A stretch of 12,425 nucleotides of DNA from Planctomycetaceae bacterium (GTDB lineage: Bacteria > Planctomycetota > Planctomycetia > Pirellulales > Thermoguttaceae). Numbering within the stretch: the first letter of the stretch is position 1; every line of letters starts with the position of its first letter. The stretch spans positions 1-12,425 of the forward strand of contig JAIRPZ010000049.1 of NCBI GenBank assembly GCA_031256755.1, read 5' to 3'. Both the position numbers and the translations under genes were made by a program. Under the pieces are notes generated by a model. It had not been told where the DNA came from. It saw nothing but the letters and a program-made list of their open reading frames with translations, and ran no database searches. This document shows positions 11,179 through 12,425 of this stretch, piece after piece.

Positions 11179-12425
11179 ATGCTTGACCGTAGATTTATAC
11201 TCGAAAACGCTGAGTCCGTAAAACAAAACTGCCGGAACCGGCACGTTGCTGCCGACATTGACCTTTTTATTGCCCTTGAAAATGCCCGGAAAACGTTGCA
11301 GCAGGAACTGGAAAAAATCCAGACCGATGCCAATACGCTTTCCAAGTCCATCGGGCAGGCAAAAACAGCCGAAGAACGGGAACTAAAAAAGGAAGAAGGG
11401 CGTATTCTTCGGGATAAAACCGGCGAATTGCGGGAAAAACTCGAAAAAATCGAAACGGAATTGGATTATGTGCAGCGGTCAATTCCGAATATGGCTCATC
11501 CTGATGCCCCTGTCGGCGAAACCGATGCGTCCAATTTACGCCGTTCTTTGGGAAAAACGCCTGTTCCGAAATTCGATTTCAAGCCGGTTGACCACGTTGT
11601 CCTCGGCGAAAAACTTGACTTAATTGACTTCGAAGCCGGTGCAAGAGTTGCCGGTGCCGGCTTTTATTTCCTGAAAAACGAGGCGGTGCTGCTTGAACTT
11701 GCGTTGCAGCGGTATGCTGTCGGGATTCTGCAAAAAGCGGGGTTCACGTTGACAACTACGCCGGATTTAGCGAGAAATGACGTGCTGCAAGGCACCGGTT
11801 ATATTCCGCGGGGTCCCGAAACGCAGATTTACAGCATTGACGGAACGGATTTGAGTTTGGTGGCAACGGCGGAAATTCCGCTCGGCGGGATGCTGGCGGG
11901 ACAAACGGTGGAAGCGGAATCGCTGCCGATTCGGCTTTGCGGCATTTCGCATTGTTTCCGCACGGAGGCGGGTGCTGCCGGTCGGGCTTCGCGGGGGCTG
12001 TACCGGGTGCATCAATTCACGAAAGTCGAAATGTTTGCGTTCACGTTGCCGGAACAGAGCGAGGCGATGCATCAGGAAATGCTCAGTTTGGAATGTCAGA
12101 TTTTTGACGGATTGGGAATTCCGTATCAGGTGGTTGATACGGCAACGGGTGATCTCGGCGGTCCGGCGTACCGGAAATTCGACTTGGAGGCGTGGATGCC
12201 CGGTCGGGGCGAAAACGGCGAATATGGTGAAGTGACCAGTACCTCGAACTGTACGGATTATCAAGCCCGCCGTCTCAATGCCCGGTACAAAATCAAAGGG
12301 GAAAAAGGCACGAAATTTGTTCACACTCTCAATGGGACAGCGATTGCTATTAGCCGGGCATTGGTGGCGATTATGGAACTGTACCAGCAAAAGGACGGTT
12401 CGATTGCGGTTCCCGAAGTGCTTCG
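11179..12425 (+). CDS. serS: Seryl-tRNA synthetase, 3' end cut off by the window
   Basis: This class II aminoacyl-tRNA synthetase charges tRNA-Ser (and tRNA-Sec where present) with serine. The first 415 codons are visible and no stop is reached. The N-terminal long antiparallel coiled coil that grips the tRNA long variable arm spans about 28-102, rich in Glu/Lys/Gln. The catalytic domain has TAEIPL (230-235), motif 2 FRTEAGAAGRASRGLYRVHQF (260-280), TGDLGGPAYRKFDLEAWMP (323-341), TSTSNCTDYQARR (353-365) and motif 3 LNGTAIAISRALVAIME (384-400), followed by DGSIAVPEVL. Family members are about 425-430 aa, so only about 10-15 residues are missing. ATG 11179 gives the standard MLDRRFILEN start; the leader has no SD. 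Confidence 0.95.
   Translation, partial: MLDRRFILENAESVKQNCRNRHVAADIDLFIALENARKTLQQELEKIQTDANTLSKSIGQAKTAEERELKKEEGRILRDKTGELREKLEKIETELDYVQRSIPNMAHPDAPVGETDASNLRRSLGKTPVPKFDFKPVDHVVLGEKLDLIDFEAGARVAGAGFYFLKNEAVLLELALQRYAVGILQKAGFTLTTTPDLARNDVLQGTGYIPRGPETQIYSIDGTDLSLVATAEIPLGGMLAGQTVEAESLPIRLCGISHCFRTEAGAAGRASRGLYRVHQFTKVEMFAFTLPEQSEAMHQEMLSLECQIFDGLGIPYQVVDTATGDLGGPAYRKFDLEAWMPGRGENGEYGEVTSTSNCTDYQARRLNARYKIKGEKGTKFVHTLNGTAIAISRALVAIMELYQQKDGSIAVPEVL

Overview
The window most likely comes from an uncultured, Gram-negative-type bacterium of the Planctomycetota. The call rests on gene content: a PEP-CTERM-sorted secreted protein, a small lipoprotein with the 'GTVTLDGEPIADGTISFEPAG' style of domain common in that phylum, a secreted BamD-like TPR protein, and starts that mostly lack a Shine-Dalgarno sequence. 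This is an inference; there is no rRNA gene to confirm it. Most of the window is ordinary chromosomal housekeeping DNA. The non-ordinary part is about 5.42-6.89 kb, where an Rpn-family nuclease gene sits in a nest of inverted and dispersed repeats.

Layout: 261-1007 (+) membrane methyltransferase of the isoprenylcysteine/phospholipid methyltransferase type; 1156-2466 (+) fabF-type ketoacyl-ACP synthase, convergent with 2533-3963 (-), an exported TPR protein. Two promoter-like elements point away from each other at 4008-4149. They serve the TPR gene (-) and a small stand-alone FeoA-domain gene, 4192-4461 (+). Then come panB at 4596-5420 (+), the repeat-rich rpn region (rpn 5578-6450, -), a lipoprotein at 6893-7318 (+), rarA/mgsA at 7479-8789 (+) and an alpha/beta-hydrolase-fold protein at 8907-9743 (+). 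The 3' end of that last gene runs antisense into tRNA-Leu(GAG), 9725-9808 (-). The right end holds a PEP-CTERM protein at 10262-11017 (+) with a strong intrinsic terminator, and serS from 11179 (+), cut off by the window edge a few residues short of completion.

The genes do not form one pathway. fabF (fatty acids), panB (pantothenate, hence CoA and ACP), rarA (replication fork maintenance), tRNA-Leu and serS (translation) are core functions, each apparently with its own sigma70-like promoter. Many of these promoters are close to TTGACA-N16/18-TATAAT. Two are better explained as extended -10 promoters (TGnTATAAT, TGnTAGAAT).

The observations most worth following are: (1) a perfect 22-bp inverted repeat bracketing the rpn gene, inside a wider family of modular intergenic repeats that also occurs at the left edge of the window; (2) a possible in-frame short product of the rpn C-terminus; (3) the hydrolase-fold protein, which appears to lack both the nucleophile Ser and the catalytic His; and (4) a sigma54-like element upstream of the PEP-CTERM gene.
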